A DNA stretch of 64,000 nt from Leguminivora glycinivorella (GCF_023078275.1 NC_062975.1:10267141-10331140); one strand, 5' to 3'. Shown: positions 23,725 through 34,416, counted from the first letter of the stretch. Numbers and translations are program-made. The notes: generated by a model not told the origin, from the sequence alone.

Positions 23725-25374
23725 CTACAATCTGTATTGAATCAGTCGTAACAACTCTTTAAAGTTTTCAAAAACATCATTTTTGTGTTTTATGAAGAAT
23801 GCGATTCGGTAATCGGTACATGCATCTTTAATTAAAATAAAATATTTATAACCAGATACCGAAGCTACGGATATTGGCCCGCACACGTCTAAATACATGA
23901 TTTCGCCAGGGAGGCAAACCTTCCTGTTTGTGTCTAGATTTCCGTGAAGTGAGGGTCGATGTTGCTTTCCATAGGTACATGATTCACAAAATAAATCTTC
24001 TAAATTGTTTAATGATATTCCTTGTAAAAATCCATTGTTCATCAAAATTTCTAAATAGTCAGTTTCTATATGACATAGCCTGTCATGCCAGAGTTTTAAA
24101 TTACTGTCAGCTGTGACAACATTGACATCACCAGCCAGGGTTTCATGTAAAACAGTTTTAAACAGTAGGCGATACAGATTATTGGGTTGTTTTTGCCCAT
24201 ACGCTACCAACCTTTTTCTCGCATCCATTATATATACATGCCACTTTGCTTTATAAATGGTGTAGCCTTTTTCGGTTAAAACGCCTTCAGAGATTAAACT
24301 TTTCTTTAGTTGTGGTATATACAGTACGTCATTAATCTCAGAGTCATGCCATTGATTATTGAGCAACTTCTTGATGTAGACTGTTCCCGCCCCTTGTACA
24401 TTTAATTCAGACTCGTCTCCAAGTCGCACTGTTCCTATTGGGAACTCGTAAAGTTTTTGAAAAAAATCCAATCTACTAGTCATATGAGCGGAAGCTCCGC
24501 TGTCTAAGTACCAGATGTCGTTATCTCCAGCTTGTAGATCTTCTACATATGTTTTCACCATAAATGCCGAGTGCGTCATATTTGCTCCAGTGTTCGATTT
24601 GTTTAGACTTCGTTTTCGCGAATAACAATCTTTAGCTATATGTCCTGGCTTTTGACAAAAATAACAAATAGGCAACCTTTCGAAAGATCTCCTCTCAGGA
24701 TAAGAGTTCTTTGTAACAGTGGCCAAGGCAATAGGATCGGAGATATTGTCATTGCTTATGTTCGCTTCTTCATCCAGGAGTCTAGCAGTTAAATTCGCTA
24801 TTGTTTGTTTTGAAGCATCCATTGACAGCCATGCTTGTCTAACGTTTCCGAATTTCCGTGGAAGACTGCCAATAATTTTTGTCATAATTGCCGTGTCGCT
24901 TAAAGTGTCTCCGGCCTCTTTTATTTGCTTCGCCAATGACTCAACTTTTGCAATATGTTCTGCAACACCATCGTTATCTTTCATTTTATATGCATAGAAT
25001 CGTTCATGAAGAGACATTTTGTTAAATTCAGATTTTTGAGCATAAACAGTGTCCAATTTTTCAATCATCTGTCTGGCTGATGTGCAGTTTTCAATCATTA
25101 CCATCTGTTCATATGTCAGAGACGATGTGATGATGAACATCGCGGCCGCGTCTTGCCGCTCTCGCAGGTCCGCGGTCGCGGAGGGCTCCCCGGTGCCGCC
25201 GCCGGTGCCGGGGCTCGCACTCGCACTGGTGCCAGCGGATGCACTTGATTCACTTTCTATATACTGGCCTAATCCTTTTGCTTTTAAAGCACACTTTAAC
25301 TGAAACTTCCATTGAAGATAGTTTTCCGCACTAAATTTCTGTAGCATGCCAATGCCAATTAATTCCTTATCCAT
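23725..25374 (-). CDS. Copia Gag, protease and integrase N-terminus
   Basis: 549 residues from the first ATG after the primer site. Residues 1-220: UBN2-type Gag with an Ala/Ser/Gly-rich insertion at 43-66. 237-250: CCHC zinc knuckle CYFCQKPGHIAKDC. 291-294: protease DSGA. 429-466: GAG-pre-integrase zinc domain (H430, H435, C463, C466). 496: first integrase Asp in YLDVCGP. The frame is lost at a 1-base indel near 23726, just before the second catalytic Asp, which survives in the shifted frame. Uninterrupted 1.65-kb frame, so it may still make Gag. Confidence 0.9.
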   Translation of the reverse strand: MDKELIGIGMLQKFSAENYLQWKFQLKCALKAKGLGQYIESESSASAGTSASASPGTGGGTGEPSATADLRERQDAAAMFIITSSLTYEQMVMIENCTSARQMIEKLDTVYAQKSEFNKMSLHERFYAYKMKDNDGVAEHIAKVESLAKQIKEAGDTLSDTAIMTKIIGSLPRKFGNVRQAWLSMDASKQTIANLTARLLDEEANISNDNISDPIALATVTKNSYPERRSFERLPICYFCQKPGHIAKDCYSRKRSLNKSNTGANMTHSAFMVKTYVEDLQAGDNDIWYLDSGASAHMTSRLDFFQKLYEFPIGTVRLGDESELNVQGAGTVYIKKLLNNQWHDSEINDVLYIPQLKKSLISEGVLTEKGYTIYKAKWHVYIMDARKRLVAYGQKQPNNLYRLLFKTVLHETLAGDVNVVTADSNLKLWHDRLCHIETDYLEILMNNGFLQGISLNNLEDLFCESCTYGKQHRPSLHGNLDTNRKVCLPGEIMYLDVCGPISVASVSGYKYFILIKDACTDYRIAFFIKHKNDVFENFKELLRLIQYRL

Positions 25375-25396
25375 CTTTAAGACTTAAGCCCATAAC

Positions 25397-25521
25397 CGTT
25401 GTAATAAAAACACGTAACTTCTTCTTTGTTGTATATTTATTTGTATAGTGACATATTTGTTTATTAGAATAACCACGGTAACTAACCATAAAGCAAATTT
25501 GAATCCTACCTATTTCCAACA
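25397..25521 (-). repeat. Copia 5' LTR (125 bp)
   Basis: On the plus strand it reads from CGTTGTAATAAAAACACG to CTATTTCCAACA. The element-sense LTR starts TGTTGGAAATAGG. Its partner is 21178-21260 plus 22568-22609, differing only at the innermost base (C here, T there). Confidence 0.9.
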
Positions 25522-26996
25522 GGACCGACATCCTACACCCGATAAACGCTTCCGATAGTGTCGGATGTCGATCCGATAAAACGCATTGTTCCAAATCAAT
25601 GAAGTATGATTTTGTATCAAAAAATATTTTAAATTTTTTTTATATTTAATAATTATACGCACTACATTTTAAATAATTATTTTATTGTAAAATTTAAAAA
25701 ACGATCATAAAAATACTCAAAAGTGGCAGCTAAAATAAATAATTTTACATTTAACTATATCTACTAAAAGATGAAAAATATAGTATCCGCAATTCGGACC
25801 GATGAATACCAATCTTTTTTTTTCAACAGAAATTCATCATTAACAACTGTTTAATAGACGCCATTTTTGTCACGCACACTACTACAAACGTAATATACCT
25901 ACATTATATACGCACACATACAAATATTATCGGCCGACAGCTGGCGGGGGGTCCGGCATGCCAAAAATGTCGGAAGCGTCCTGCCGATATCGGCAGTTCG
26001 ATGGTGCCTCGGACAAAAACTGTCGTAGGATAGTGCCATCTGGATTAAATCCGCAATTTTTGCGTTTTATATCGTTTTTTTAGTAATAATGATCTATCAA
26101 ATACATAAATAAAGACCTGGAAGCGCATAAATCTTACATTTTACATCCTTCCTACATCCGATATCGGATCGGATAATGTGAAAACGGCCTTATAGTTTCG
26201 CCATGTCTGTCTGTCCGTCCGTCCGTCCGCGGATAATCTCAGTAACCGTTAGCACTAGAAAGCTGAAATTTGGTACCAATATGTATATCAATTACGCCAA
26301 CAAAGTGCAAAAATAAAAAATGGAAAAAAATGTTTAATTAGGGTACTCCCCCTACATGTAAAGTGGGGGCTGATTTTTTTTTTCATTCCGACCCCAATGT
26401 GTGATATATTGTTGGATAGGTATTTAAAAATGAATAAGGGTTTACTAAGATCGTTTTTTGATAATATTAATATTTTCGGAAATAATCGCTCCTAAAGGAA
26501 GAAAAAGTGCGCCCCCCTCACTAACTTTTGAACCATATGTTTAAAAAATATGAAAAAAATCACAAAAGTAGAACTTTATAAAGACTTTCTAGGAAAATTA
26601 TTTTGAACTTGATAGGTTCAGTAGTTTTTGAGAAAAATACGGAAAACTACGGAACCCTACACTGAGCGTGGCCCGACACGCTCTTGGTTTTTTTATATAT
26701 TATTACCCATTTTTTATATACTATGACCTAGAAAGAAGGAAGTAAGGCGTTGATAGTTATGTTTTATTATGAGAACTCTCTTTAGGGTTTCCTTACTAAA
26801 ATAAACTCGTGGTCCAAGCAATGGCGATTGTTTTTCCTACTTTGAATTCATAAAAAAATAACGGTTTGATTCAGTTAAAGCGTGTTTTTATCCGTTTCTT
26901 ACAAACACATAATTCAACATGTCAGATAATGTGACAAACGATTCATGGCTAAATAATTCAGGTAACACGGCTATTAATATCACCCTTACCCCTTAC

Positions 26997-27215
26997 TGTT
27001 TAACTTGGACATTGGCCTCGAAAAGGAAGAGCTTCAAATTAAACACCCAATTTAATAATAAACAAAAGTATGTTTAATCCACACAAATCACACTGAATAC
27101 AAAATAATAAAAATATCTTAACAAACTTCGATGCACTACCGTTCGCTAGTTTCCAGAAGGAAAAGCGACATCTCTCGGGAAATTGAGAAAACTATCCAAG
27201 TAGGCGTTTTATACA
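26997..27215 (-). repeat. BEL/Pao 3' LTR (219 bp)
   Basis: Plus strand TGTTTAACTTGGACATTGG ... GGCGTTTTATACA. Differs from the 5' LTR at one base (CCCAATTT here, CCCAGTTT there). TG/CA ends and TSD on the outer side. Confidence 0.93.
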
Positions 27216-27794
27216 TACCGCCCACCAAGGACAACTTGTCCTTCACTATGACCGCCCACCTTGAAATAACTAAATTAACAAAAATTCAACTAAATTACTT
27301 AACATTGTGGTGCGGTTTTTCTAAGTAACATTAACTTAAAACATAACATTAAAACCTTTAATCTTCTTAATTGAACATACAATTCTTCATTCTTATATAA
27401 GCACACTAGCTTTTACCCGCGGCTTCGCCCGCGTAATAAAAGTATTCATTAAGATTTTCATTTGGATCCGTAGGTTTCTCTGTAGGTATATTTATCTGCG
27501 ATTATTTCGATTGCACATAATACTTTTGCTTGCAATGATTGTAGAAATATTACACATCAACCACAGCGTAGGTAATTCTATATACGCTGGGGAAACCTTT
27601 ATAAACATCCCACATAGCCCGTATTTCGACACTATGATCGGTGGGTAAAAAGTACTTTTTTCTATTATCCCTTACAATTTTTTACATTTTGCTTATACTT
27701 ATCGCAAATGTAATCTTCAAGCAAGCAAACAACGATCGTCTTAGAGCACATTGATTGTAAGAGACCGCCGACCGATTATCCGTATCCCTCTAAC

Positions 27795-28022
27795 GATACC
27801 CATATTATCCGTATCCGTATCCGTATCCCTATCTCTATCCCTATCGCTATCGCTATCCCTATCGCTATCGCTATCCCTATCGCTATCCCTATCGCTATCG
27901 CTATCGCTGTCCCTATCGCTATCCCTATAGCTATCCTTATCGCTATCCCTATCGCTATCCCTATTGCTATCGCTATCCCTATCCCTATCCCTATCCCTAT
28001 CCCTATCCCTATCCCTATCCCT
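27795..28022. repeat. (CCCTATCGCTAT)n-like hexanucleotide microsatellite
   Basis: About 230 bp of CTATCC, CTATCG and GTATCC units. The minus-strand frame rich in RD and SD dipeptides is a by-product of the repeat. Confidence 0.9.
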
Positions 28023-28080
28023 TATCAAGATAACACTTTAAGTTCTCGCGCTTTGTACATATATTTAAAAAGTCACATAC

Positions 28081-28357
28081 AGGTCGGACGCGATTAATTA
28101 ACATTATTTTTACCTTTTTTCCCAACGTTTCGGCCAGGTTGCACTGGCCGTGGTCGCGGAAGACTGACGTCCCAGCAAAATGTCACCGGAGATGTAAACA
28201 ACACAAAACTACCCGATATTAATTTATATAAATGTTCGGGGTAGACAAATAAATATAATCTACCCGCTTTTAGTAAATGTTTATTTCTCACCGCACGACA
28301 CACAAAAAAAAAAAAAAAAAAAGGTAAAAATAATGTTAATTAATCGCGTTCGACCTT
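28081..28357. mobile_element. Hairpin element P1 (inverted ends, GTTTC-stem-GTGGTC motif)
   Basis: ~40-bp inverted ends (CGCGATTAATTAACATTATT...; outer AGGTCG). An 11-bp direct repeat CTTATCAAGAT at 28021-28031 and 28355-28365 may be the target duplication, with 49 extra bases on the left. At 28121-28157 ACGTTTC is followed by a 6-bp stem GGCCAG/CTGGCC and then GTGGTC, the same layout as in the palindrome at 34181. Possibly derived from Penelope-like elements; not proven. Confidence 0.6.
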
Positions 28358-28692
28358 ATCAAGATGTTTAATGATTTCTTATCAAGTGCTAAAATATAAA
28401 GTCTTAGTTATAGGTTTTATCTTTTAAAATTAAGAAATCCCATACAAACTTTCAACCTCTTTTTCAACCCCTTCATCCCTTTTTTTTCGAAATAAAAAGT
28501 AGCCTATGTTCTGTCTCAGGGTCTAAAGATTGTCTGTTCCAAATTTCATCAAAATCGGTTGCGTGGTTTAAGCGGGAAAGCGTAACAGACAGACAGACAG
28601 AGTTACTTTCGCATTTATAATATTAGTATGGATAGTATGGATAGTATGGATAGTATGGATGGATGGATAGTATGGATATTAACAATACATAT

Positions 28693-29934
28693 CTATTCCG
28701 TCACTGGCAGTATAATGACTTTTGAAGTCGGTCGTTTTATTAAAGTATTCTTACATTTTATGGTTACTACTCTGGTTAATGAATCTTTACCCGGGTGTTT
28801 TTGTATAATTTTACCAAAAAGCCACTTTGAAGGAGGAAGGTCATCTTCCTTTACCAAAACGACATCTCCAACTGATGGTTCCTGAACCTGATGTGACCAC
28901 TTATAACGATGTAAATAGTAGGTCAAATATTCATTAGACCACCGACGCCAAAAGTTTTGCAACATATGCTGAGTCAATTGCCATCGTTTTAAGCTAACAA
29001 TATTCGAACTTTCAAAGTTCCTTTCCGGCACTGTTACTAATGGCTCACCTATTAAAAAATGGCCAGGTGTCAACGGACTTGGCTCATTTGGGTCATTAGA
29101 CAGCACTGAAATAGGACGCGAATTTAAACAAGCTTCAATTTGGCTGAGTACCGTTGACATTTCTTCGTAAGTTAGTGTAGAATCACCAATAACCCTTTTA
29201 ATATGGTATTTTGTTGATTTAATACCAGCTTCCCATAACCCACCAAAGTTTGGACTTTTAGGCGGTATGGAATGCCAAGTAGTACCGTCTGAAGCCAAAA
29301 CTTCGGCTATCTCTTGAACCATATTAGATTTTTCAGAGTTAAATAAATCCTTTAACTCCCTTGCGGCGCCGACAAAATTTGTCCCGTTGTCACTATACAT
29401 TTCTAAACACCGACCGCGTCTAGAGATAAAACGCTTGAAAGCTTCTAGAAATCCACGCGATGTCAACTCACTTACGACTTCTAAATGTATAGCTTTCGTG
29501 ACCATACACACAAATAAGCAAATGTATCCTTTATATGAACGGTGTCCTCTACCTTTTGATGTCCTTAGATTAATGGGTCCTGCATAGTCGACACCACTAC
29601 GAATAAATGCCCTATCTGGAGTAACTCTTGATGCAGGCAAGTTTCCCATCATCTGTGTTTGAATTCTGGCTTTGTAACGGATGTAGCGAACGCACTTACG
29701 AATATATTGTCTCACCAAATCTTTTGCTCTTATTATCCAATAAGCTGTCCTCAAATAATTTAACACAACTCTCTGTTCTCCGTGAAGGGTGCGCATATGT
29801 GCGTCAGCTACAATCAATTTTGTCAAGTGTGAATCATACGGTAAGATCATCGGATGTTTGGTTTCTTCAGAATCTGATGTATTCTCTAGTCGACCTCCAA
29901 CTCGTAAAATACCGTTTTCGAGAAATGGTGACAA
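28693..29934 (-). pseudogene. BEL/Pao integrase and C-terminal domain
   Basis: 413 residues in an open frame. Zinc-binding N-terminus with HMRTLHGEQ and CVRYIRYKA, where a Cys-x-x-Cys is expected, so a Tyr replaces the second Cys. Integrase core with VDYAGP (Asp), SDNGTNF (Asp) and WEAGIK (Glu). Then the DUF5641-type tail common in BEL/Pao (LKRWQLTQHMLQNFWRRWS, VGDVVLVKED). It ends at a natural stop. The catalytic triad is intact, but the frame is separated from upstream pol by a 1-base shift near 30000. Confidence 0.9.
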
Positions 29935-29992
29935 AGAACGAATTTTCGATGTCTTCGTAGATACACAACCGTTTTCGTTGATCTCTGCTATC

Positions 29993-30367
29993 TCATTTTT
30001 GAATTCTGCGTTTTAATTGGCACAATTTGACACAGTTTGTAAAAGCTTCGTCTAATTCCCATTTTTGTAGATGTTTAGTGTGTTCTCGGTTTCTGTACAA
30101 TCCACGTTTAGTAAGAAAACGTCTACAGTATGCTACAACTCGAATAAGTTTATTCAGCGATGAATATTTGTCCCAAATAGGTTCTTCTACAACCCCTAAA
30201 TGGACCTTTGTAGATTTTTCCAGGTTAGTTTCGTTGTCCTTGAGTTTTGAGTAACTGATCACTTCATTGTATAAAAACTTGGGGCCAAATTTCCACAAGT
30301 TATGCTCATTAAGTTCATTGCGATGAGTCCATAGTGGTAAGTATTTCCGAAACCCTATTCGCCACAA
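29993..30367 (-). pseudogene. BEL/Pao RNase H-integrase linker segment
   Basis: 124 residues that continue the polyprotein between RNase H and integrase (GFRKYLPLWTHRNELNEHNL ... FLTKRGLYRNREHTKHLQKW). Shifted relative to both neighbours, overlapping the RT/RNase H frame at 30315-30367 and lost at 29993. This indicates at least two small indels. Confidence 0.75.
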
Positions 30368-31664
30368 AAGTTTTCCAATTACTCGGATGCTTGTTTATCC
30401 AGGCAAGAACTACTGTAGAATCTGTCCATGCCTTCACATTGTGTTTGGGTATGTTCATGACAGTAGCAACTTCCTTCAGAAGTTTAGCGAGGAGTACTGC
30501 GCCACATAGTTCCAGTCTCGGTATACAGACCTGTTTTACAGGAGATACTCTGGTTTTAGCAGCAACTAAAGCAACACGAATCTCACCTGAAGCCTTTACT
30601 ACCCGTAGATATACAACAGCTGCGTATGCAGCAGTAGCGGCATCGCTAAAGCCGTGCAACTCTACTAATGTGTCGCTAACATTCATGTTATTCCATCTGG
30701 GAATACGGAAATCTTCAAGACTGGTTAGCTGTTCACGGTAAGTTATCCAATCTTTTAATATATCTGTTGGTGGCTCCTCGTCCCATCCAATTCCTGCTAT
30801 CCACAATCGCTGTATAAAAATCTTTGCTACTATGACACACGGGGCCAACCATCCCAACGGGTCAAATAAACGCGACACATCCGAAATAATTTTTCTTTTA
30901 GTTGCAGGTGGTGAAAGCGGCGGTAAATTTACTGAGTACTGAAACACATCTTCATCTCTGTTCCAGGTAAGTCCTAAGATTTTTGTTATATTGTCCGTTT
31001 TTAATTCCAGGCTGTTCTTTTCTCCTTCATTTGCTACCTGTTTGTTTTCTGTTTTATTTATTTGATCTAACAATTCCTGTTTATTACTAGCCCATTTTTG
31101 TAAAATAAATCCTCCTTCGTTCAATAAGGATTTCATTTCTTTGTAAATCTGTAACCCTTCTTCTATTGTTTCACTGCCGGTCATTAGATTATCCATATAA
31201 AACTCTTTGTGAACTCTAGGTGCAGCCATGGGATATTTGTCCTTATGATCACAGGCTACTTGATTCAGTGCCTTTACTGCCAAGTATGGAGCTGAGGACG
31301 TGCCAAATGTTACTGTTAGCAACTTGTAATCTTTGATCTTATTTTCAGAATCTTCTCGCCACACTATACGTTGGAAGTCAGTATCATCTTCAGCCACCCG
31401 CACCATGCGGTACATTTTTACAATGTCCGCAACTAAACAGACGGGATACTGTCTCCAACACATAACTAGGTGTCGTAAATCTGGCTGCAACGTAGGTCCT
31501 GTCATGAGTATGTCATTCAGCGAAATACCCTTGTCGTCTTTACATGAAGCGTCAAACACGACTCTAACCTTCGTAGTTGTTCTATTTTCGCGAATGACAG
31601 CATGGTGAGGTAAGTATATAGCGTCCTTAAGTTTGTGATCAGGGTGGCTAGCCGAATGGCACAA
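30315..31664 (-). pseudogene. BEL/Pao reverse transcriptase and RNase H
   Basis: 449 residues: RVVFDASCKDDKGISLND, LVADIVKMYRMVRV (motif A Asp), TFGTSSAPYLAVKALNQ (motif B), then FYMDNLMTG where the family normally has Y-x-D-D, so the second catalytic Asp is Asn. A17-type downstream region, then RNase H with LHGFSDAATAAYAA and KAWTDSTVVLAWI. The first residues come from the inserted MITE; the frame upstream is broken by it. Confidence 0.9.
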
Positions 31665-31797
31665 ACGCTCACGAAACGCTCACGAAACGAAGCGCTAGTA
31701 GATATCTATCTCTATCGCGCTTGCGTATTGGCGCGACAGAGCCAGCGGCGTATCGCTTTCGTTTGGCGTCGGAGAAATGCCATTCGGCTACGGGGCC
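31650..31797. mobile_element. MITE family S inserted in BEL pol
   Basis: Inverted ends GCCGAATGGCA / TGCCATTCGGC. The body is nearly identical to 2795-2915. It separates protease-RT linker sequence ending MVPVTEP from sequence starting HPDHKLKDA. It also adds a short GCTCACGAAAC duplication near its left end. No unambiguous TSD. Confidence 0.85.
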
Positions 31798-34020
31798 AGG
31801 TTCCGTTACAGGTACCATATGACCTAGTTGCTCATACTCCTTTATCACTTCCGTATATCTAGCTTTAAGTGTATTGTCCTTTTCAAATTTTCTCTCTAAA
31901 CTGTGTAATCGTTTAATTGCTATATCCTTTGAATTTCCTTTACAGATCTTATCGTCGCGAAGTGGCAGTTTTACGACATATCTGCCTTCTTCATCTCTCA
32001 CTGTTGTAGATGCAAAGAAGTCTTCACACCTTTGTTCTTCTGTTGTAAGCAGTTTGGAGTGATCTTTTGGTTCTGATTCCATTTCCCAGAACTTTTTCAA
32101 CATATCATCATCATTAACTTGTGTATGTAAAACTGTCACATTTTCGTTTGAACTCGTTGAACCGTCTGTACCAGATATAATCCACCCGAATGTGGTGCAC
32201 TGTAATAGTGGAAAACCGTTTAGACCTTTAAGTACTCCATCTTCAATTATCCTGCAGTAGACTTCTCCTCCCAAAAGGACGTCAATTTTGTTCGGTATGT
32301 TGTAAGTCGGATCGGCCAACGTCAGCTGTTTCCTTTTCAACCATTCCGGGAACGCTACTTGTTTGCCTGGAAGGTAATTAGTGACCTTGTTCAAAACATA
32401 TGCCTCTACTACAAGATTGAATGTTGGATCGGTGAGCGAATGTATTTTTAAATTTACTGTGTATTTAGGCACAGCAGAAGTAGGTTCGCCCCCTAACCCC
32501 GTAATCGATTTTTTGATGGGAACTTTCTTTAAACCTAAAGCTTGAACCACAGCTTCAGTAACAAATGAAGACTGTGCGCCTGGGTCTATGAATGCACGAA
32601 TCACCTGACAATCGCCTGTTCTGGACTCAGCCTTTACAAGGGCTGTGGCTAATAAAACTTCTTTCACTATCTCTGTCGCAAAACAATTGACTATCGGTGT
32701 GGACTCACTTTGTGTGTTTACTGTCGCGATATGTGTGGCTTCCTTTGAGGCCTCTTCCGCTGCCTGACCTACCTTCTGTGAATGGGCAGTGGAAGATGAG
32801 AAATCTTTTCGGTGCAACAAAGAATGATGCTTCCTTCCACAAAGTCTGCAACTTGTGGCTTTTTGACAAAACTTAACCGCATGGTTACTACCTAAACAGT
32901 TGTAACAAAGTCGATTGTTGGTTACAAAATCGTGTCTTTTGTCAAAATCTTCGTTTGCAAATTTTTTACAAAAGCATAGTTTGTGAGGTTCAGAACAAAA
33001 CTCACATGGTAAAGAGGATGACGAGGACGTGTTGGCAACATGAAGCGCATTTGGTTTATTCAAATAACTATCACCAGGTTTTCCGTAAGCATTGGGAGAT
33101 TTATTAAAGCTTTTGGGCTCGACGAATTCTAAAGCTCTATAGCGGCTTGTTAAATCTTTGAATTGGTCGAAAGTAGGCAAAGCATCAGAAGCTGAGTTGG
33201 TTGCTACGTTTAGCTCCCATTGCTTGCGAGATTCTGGGTCCAGTTTGAGTGTCAGCAAGTATATAACTATAATGTCCCACGTAGAAACATCAATCCCTAA
33301 GTTAGATAGTGCGCTTAAACAATCGGTTGAAGTATCTAACAAATCCTTTAAAAAGGCAGGAGATTCAGAAGTTGCGTTTCTTTGGCTTAGCAAACGCTTT
33401 AAAATGCAATGCGATAAGTATTTTTTATTATCGTACCGTTGTTCCAATTGATTCCAACACCGAGCATAATTTGAATCGGAAACCGGAATGTTGCGCAGCA
33501 ATTGTTCTGCCTCTCCTGTGAGGTAACTCTTAAGATATTGTAGCTTTTGTACACTATCTAAAGCACTATTGTTGTGAATCATAGACACGAATAAGTCTTT
33601 GAATGTCATCCACTCTTGATACTTCCCAGAAAATCTAGGAATGCTTAATTTAGGAAGTTTGACAGAATTTGCTCTAGCCGGCACACTTTCTTCTGTGGTG
33701 GCCTTTGATTGACATGAATGAAAGGTAACAAATTCGGCCAAACCATCTTTAAGTTCACATCGGTAATTCGTATATTCATCTTCTGTTTGGTCGTAAGTAT
33801 CTTGTATAACGTAACTTTTTGTTTTCAAAAGCTCTAAATCATAAGTACGCATTAACTCCTTGTGGCCTTGTCTGAACTAAGACCAATTCTGTTCTAGTGT
33901 TTCTAGTCTGCTTTCTAAATAATTCTCAGTTATACGTGACTTCGGAGACTTTTTGAAATTTACTCGCGCCTTGGTTATTCGACTTGACAAGTCAAGTTGA
34001 TAATTTAGTAACGCATCCAT
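31798..34020 (-). pseudogene. BEL/Pao Gag and aspartic protease
   Basis: The Gag start at 34020 (MDALLNYQLDL) is separated from the rest by an in-frame TAG at 33877-33879. The long frame resumes at Met 33852. Features: DUF1759-type Gag (LPKLSIPRFSGKYQEWMTF ... YLTGEAEQLL); three Cys/His clusters (CEFCSEPHKLC, CYNCLGSNHAVKFC, CRLCGRKHH); protease with FIDPGAQSSFV (Pro where Ser/Thr is usual); A17-type tail to the MITE at 31797. ORF from Met 33852 runs on into the MITE to 31669. Confidence 0.9.
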
Positions 34021-34180
34021 GATGTTAGAATTTCGTTAACTTTCCGACAAAACAGAGTTGAATTTAACTATTAAGTTAAATATGTTCTTTAAAAATACTA
34101 CCTATAAAATAAAAAATTCATTATAACATTTTGGAAAATTTTGTATACAAGTCTTTGACATAAAAAAATTTTAGAACAAA

Positions 34181-34416
34181 ACGATTTGCACTCATAATTT
34201 TAGAACAAAACGGGACTTAATCGCGTAAACACTTACATTTATATTAGGCCCGACGTTTCGAACATCACATTATGTTCGTGGTCACGGGTAGACGGTCTCG
34301 CCAGTCTACCCGTGACCACGAACATAATGTGATGTTCGAAACGTCGGGCCTAATATAAATGTAAGTGTTTACGCGATTAAGTCCCGTTTTGTTCTAAAAT
34401 TATGAGTGCAAATCGT
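34181..34416. mobile_element. Perfect palindrome P2: 113-bp arms, 10-bp spacer
   Basis: 34181-34293 is the exact reverse complement of 34304-34416; I found no mismatch. The arms hold CGACGTTTC, a 6-bp stem GAACAT/ATGTTC and GTGGTCACGGGTAGAC. Possible target duplication ATAAAAAAATTTT at 34160-34172 and 34435-34447. Lies in the BEL 5' leader. Non-coding; as RNA it would be an almost uninterrupted hairpin. Confidence 0.88.

Larger units (their letters stand above)
21178..25521 (-). mobile_element. Ty1/copia LTR retrotransposon, defective
   Basis: 125-bp LTRs flanked by a 5-bp TSD GGACC (21173-21177, 25522-25526). The two LTRs differ at one base, the first of the LTR as read on the plus strand. 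Next to the 5' LTR the minus strand reads GGTTATGGGC, the kind of primer site known for Drosophila copia, which uses half of initiator tRNA-Met. A purine tract CCTAAGTGGGAG abuts the 3' LTR. The interior keeps gag, protease and most of integrase, but nearly all RT and RNase H are gone. Confidence 0.9.
21136..26189. mobile_element. PIF/Harbinger-like non-autonomous element, ~705 bp of its own sequence
   Basis: Identical inverted termini of at least 32 bp begin GGCCGTTTTCACATTATCCG and continue into CCGATATCGG. They are bounded by a TTA duplication (21133-21135 and 26190-26192). A 3-bp TWA duplication with a GGCC-type terminus fits PIF/Harbinger. Its own sequence is 21136-21177 and 25527-26189; the rest is the Copia insertion. 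No transposase frame. Confidence 0.8.
21102..26694 (-). mobile_element. Lepidopteran interspersed repeat, copy D (outer shell of a four-level nest)
   Basis: Inverted relative to A-C. The left limit TTTTTAGGGTTCCGTAG is the tail; the right part 26193-26694 carries the (GTCC)n tract and ends GCCCGACACGCTCTTGG. Everything from 21136 to 26189 is foreign and flanked by TTA on both sides. Subfamily as copy B. Confidence 0.83.
27407..28634 (+). mobile_element. Lepidopteran interspersed repeat (CTAGC...AGTATGGAT type), expanded copy
   Basis: Head CTAGCTTTTACCCGCGGC at 27407 and tail CAAAATCGGTTGCGTGG ... TTATAATATTAGTATGGAT at 28634 match the ends of the copy at 11050-11228. The middle contains a hexanucleotide microsatellite and the hairpin element at 28081. 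A short (ATAGTATGG)n array, 28627-28677, follows the tail, as on retroposon ends. Lies between the BEL coding region and 3' LTR. Confidence 0.6.

Noticed and set aside
27795..28022. CRISPR-like array of short repeats
   Set aside because: A degenerate hexanucleotide microsatellite without unique spacers; the DNA is also eukaryotic. The TTAGG minisatellites at 35211-35585 and 50749-51388 were rejected for the same reason.
27741..28028. Minus-strand frame rich in Arg-Asp/Ser-Asp repeats
   Set aside because: Direct translation of a CTATCC/CTATCG microsatellite.
28121..28157. Hammerhead ribozyme in hairpin elements P1/P2
   Set aside because: GAAAC and a stem II-like helix are present, but the CUGAUGA core is replaced by GxGACCAC, and one base does not fit the standard spacing. 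I report the motif but not a ribozyme.
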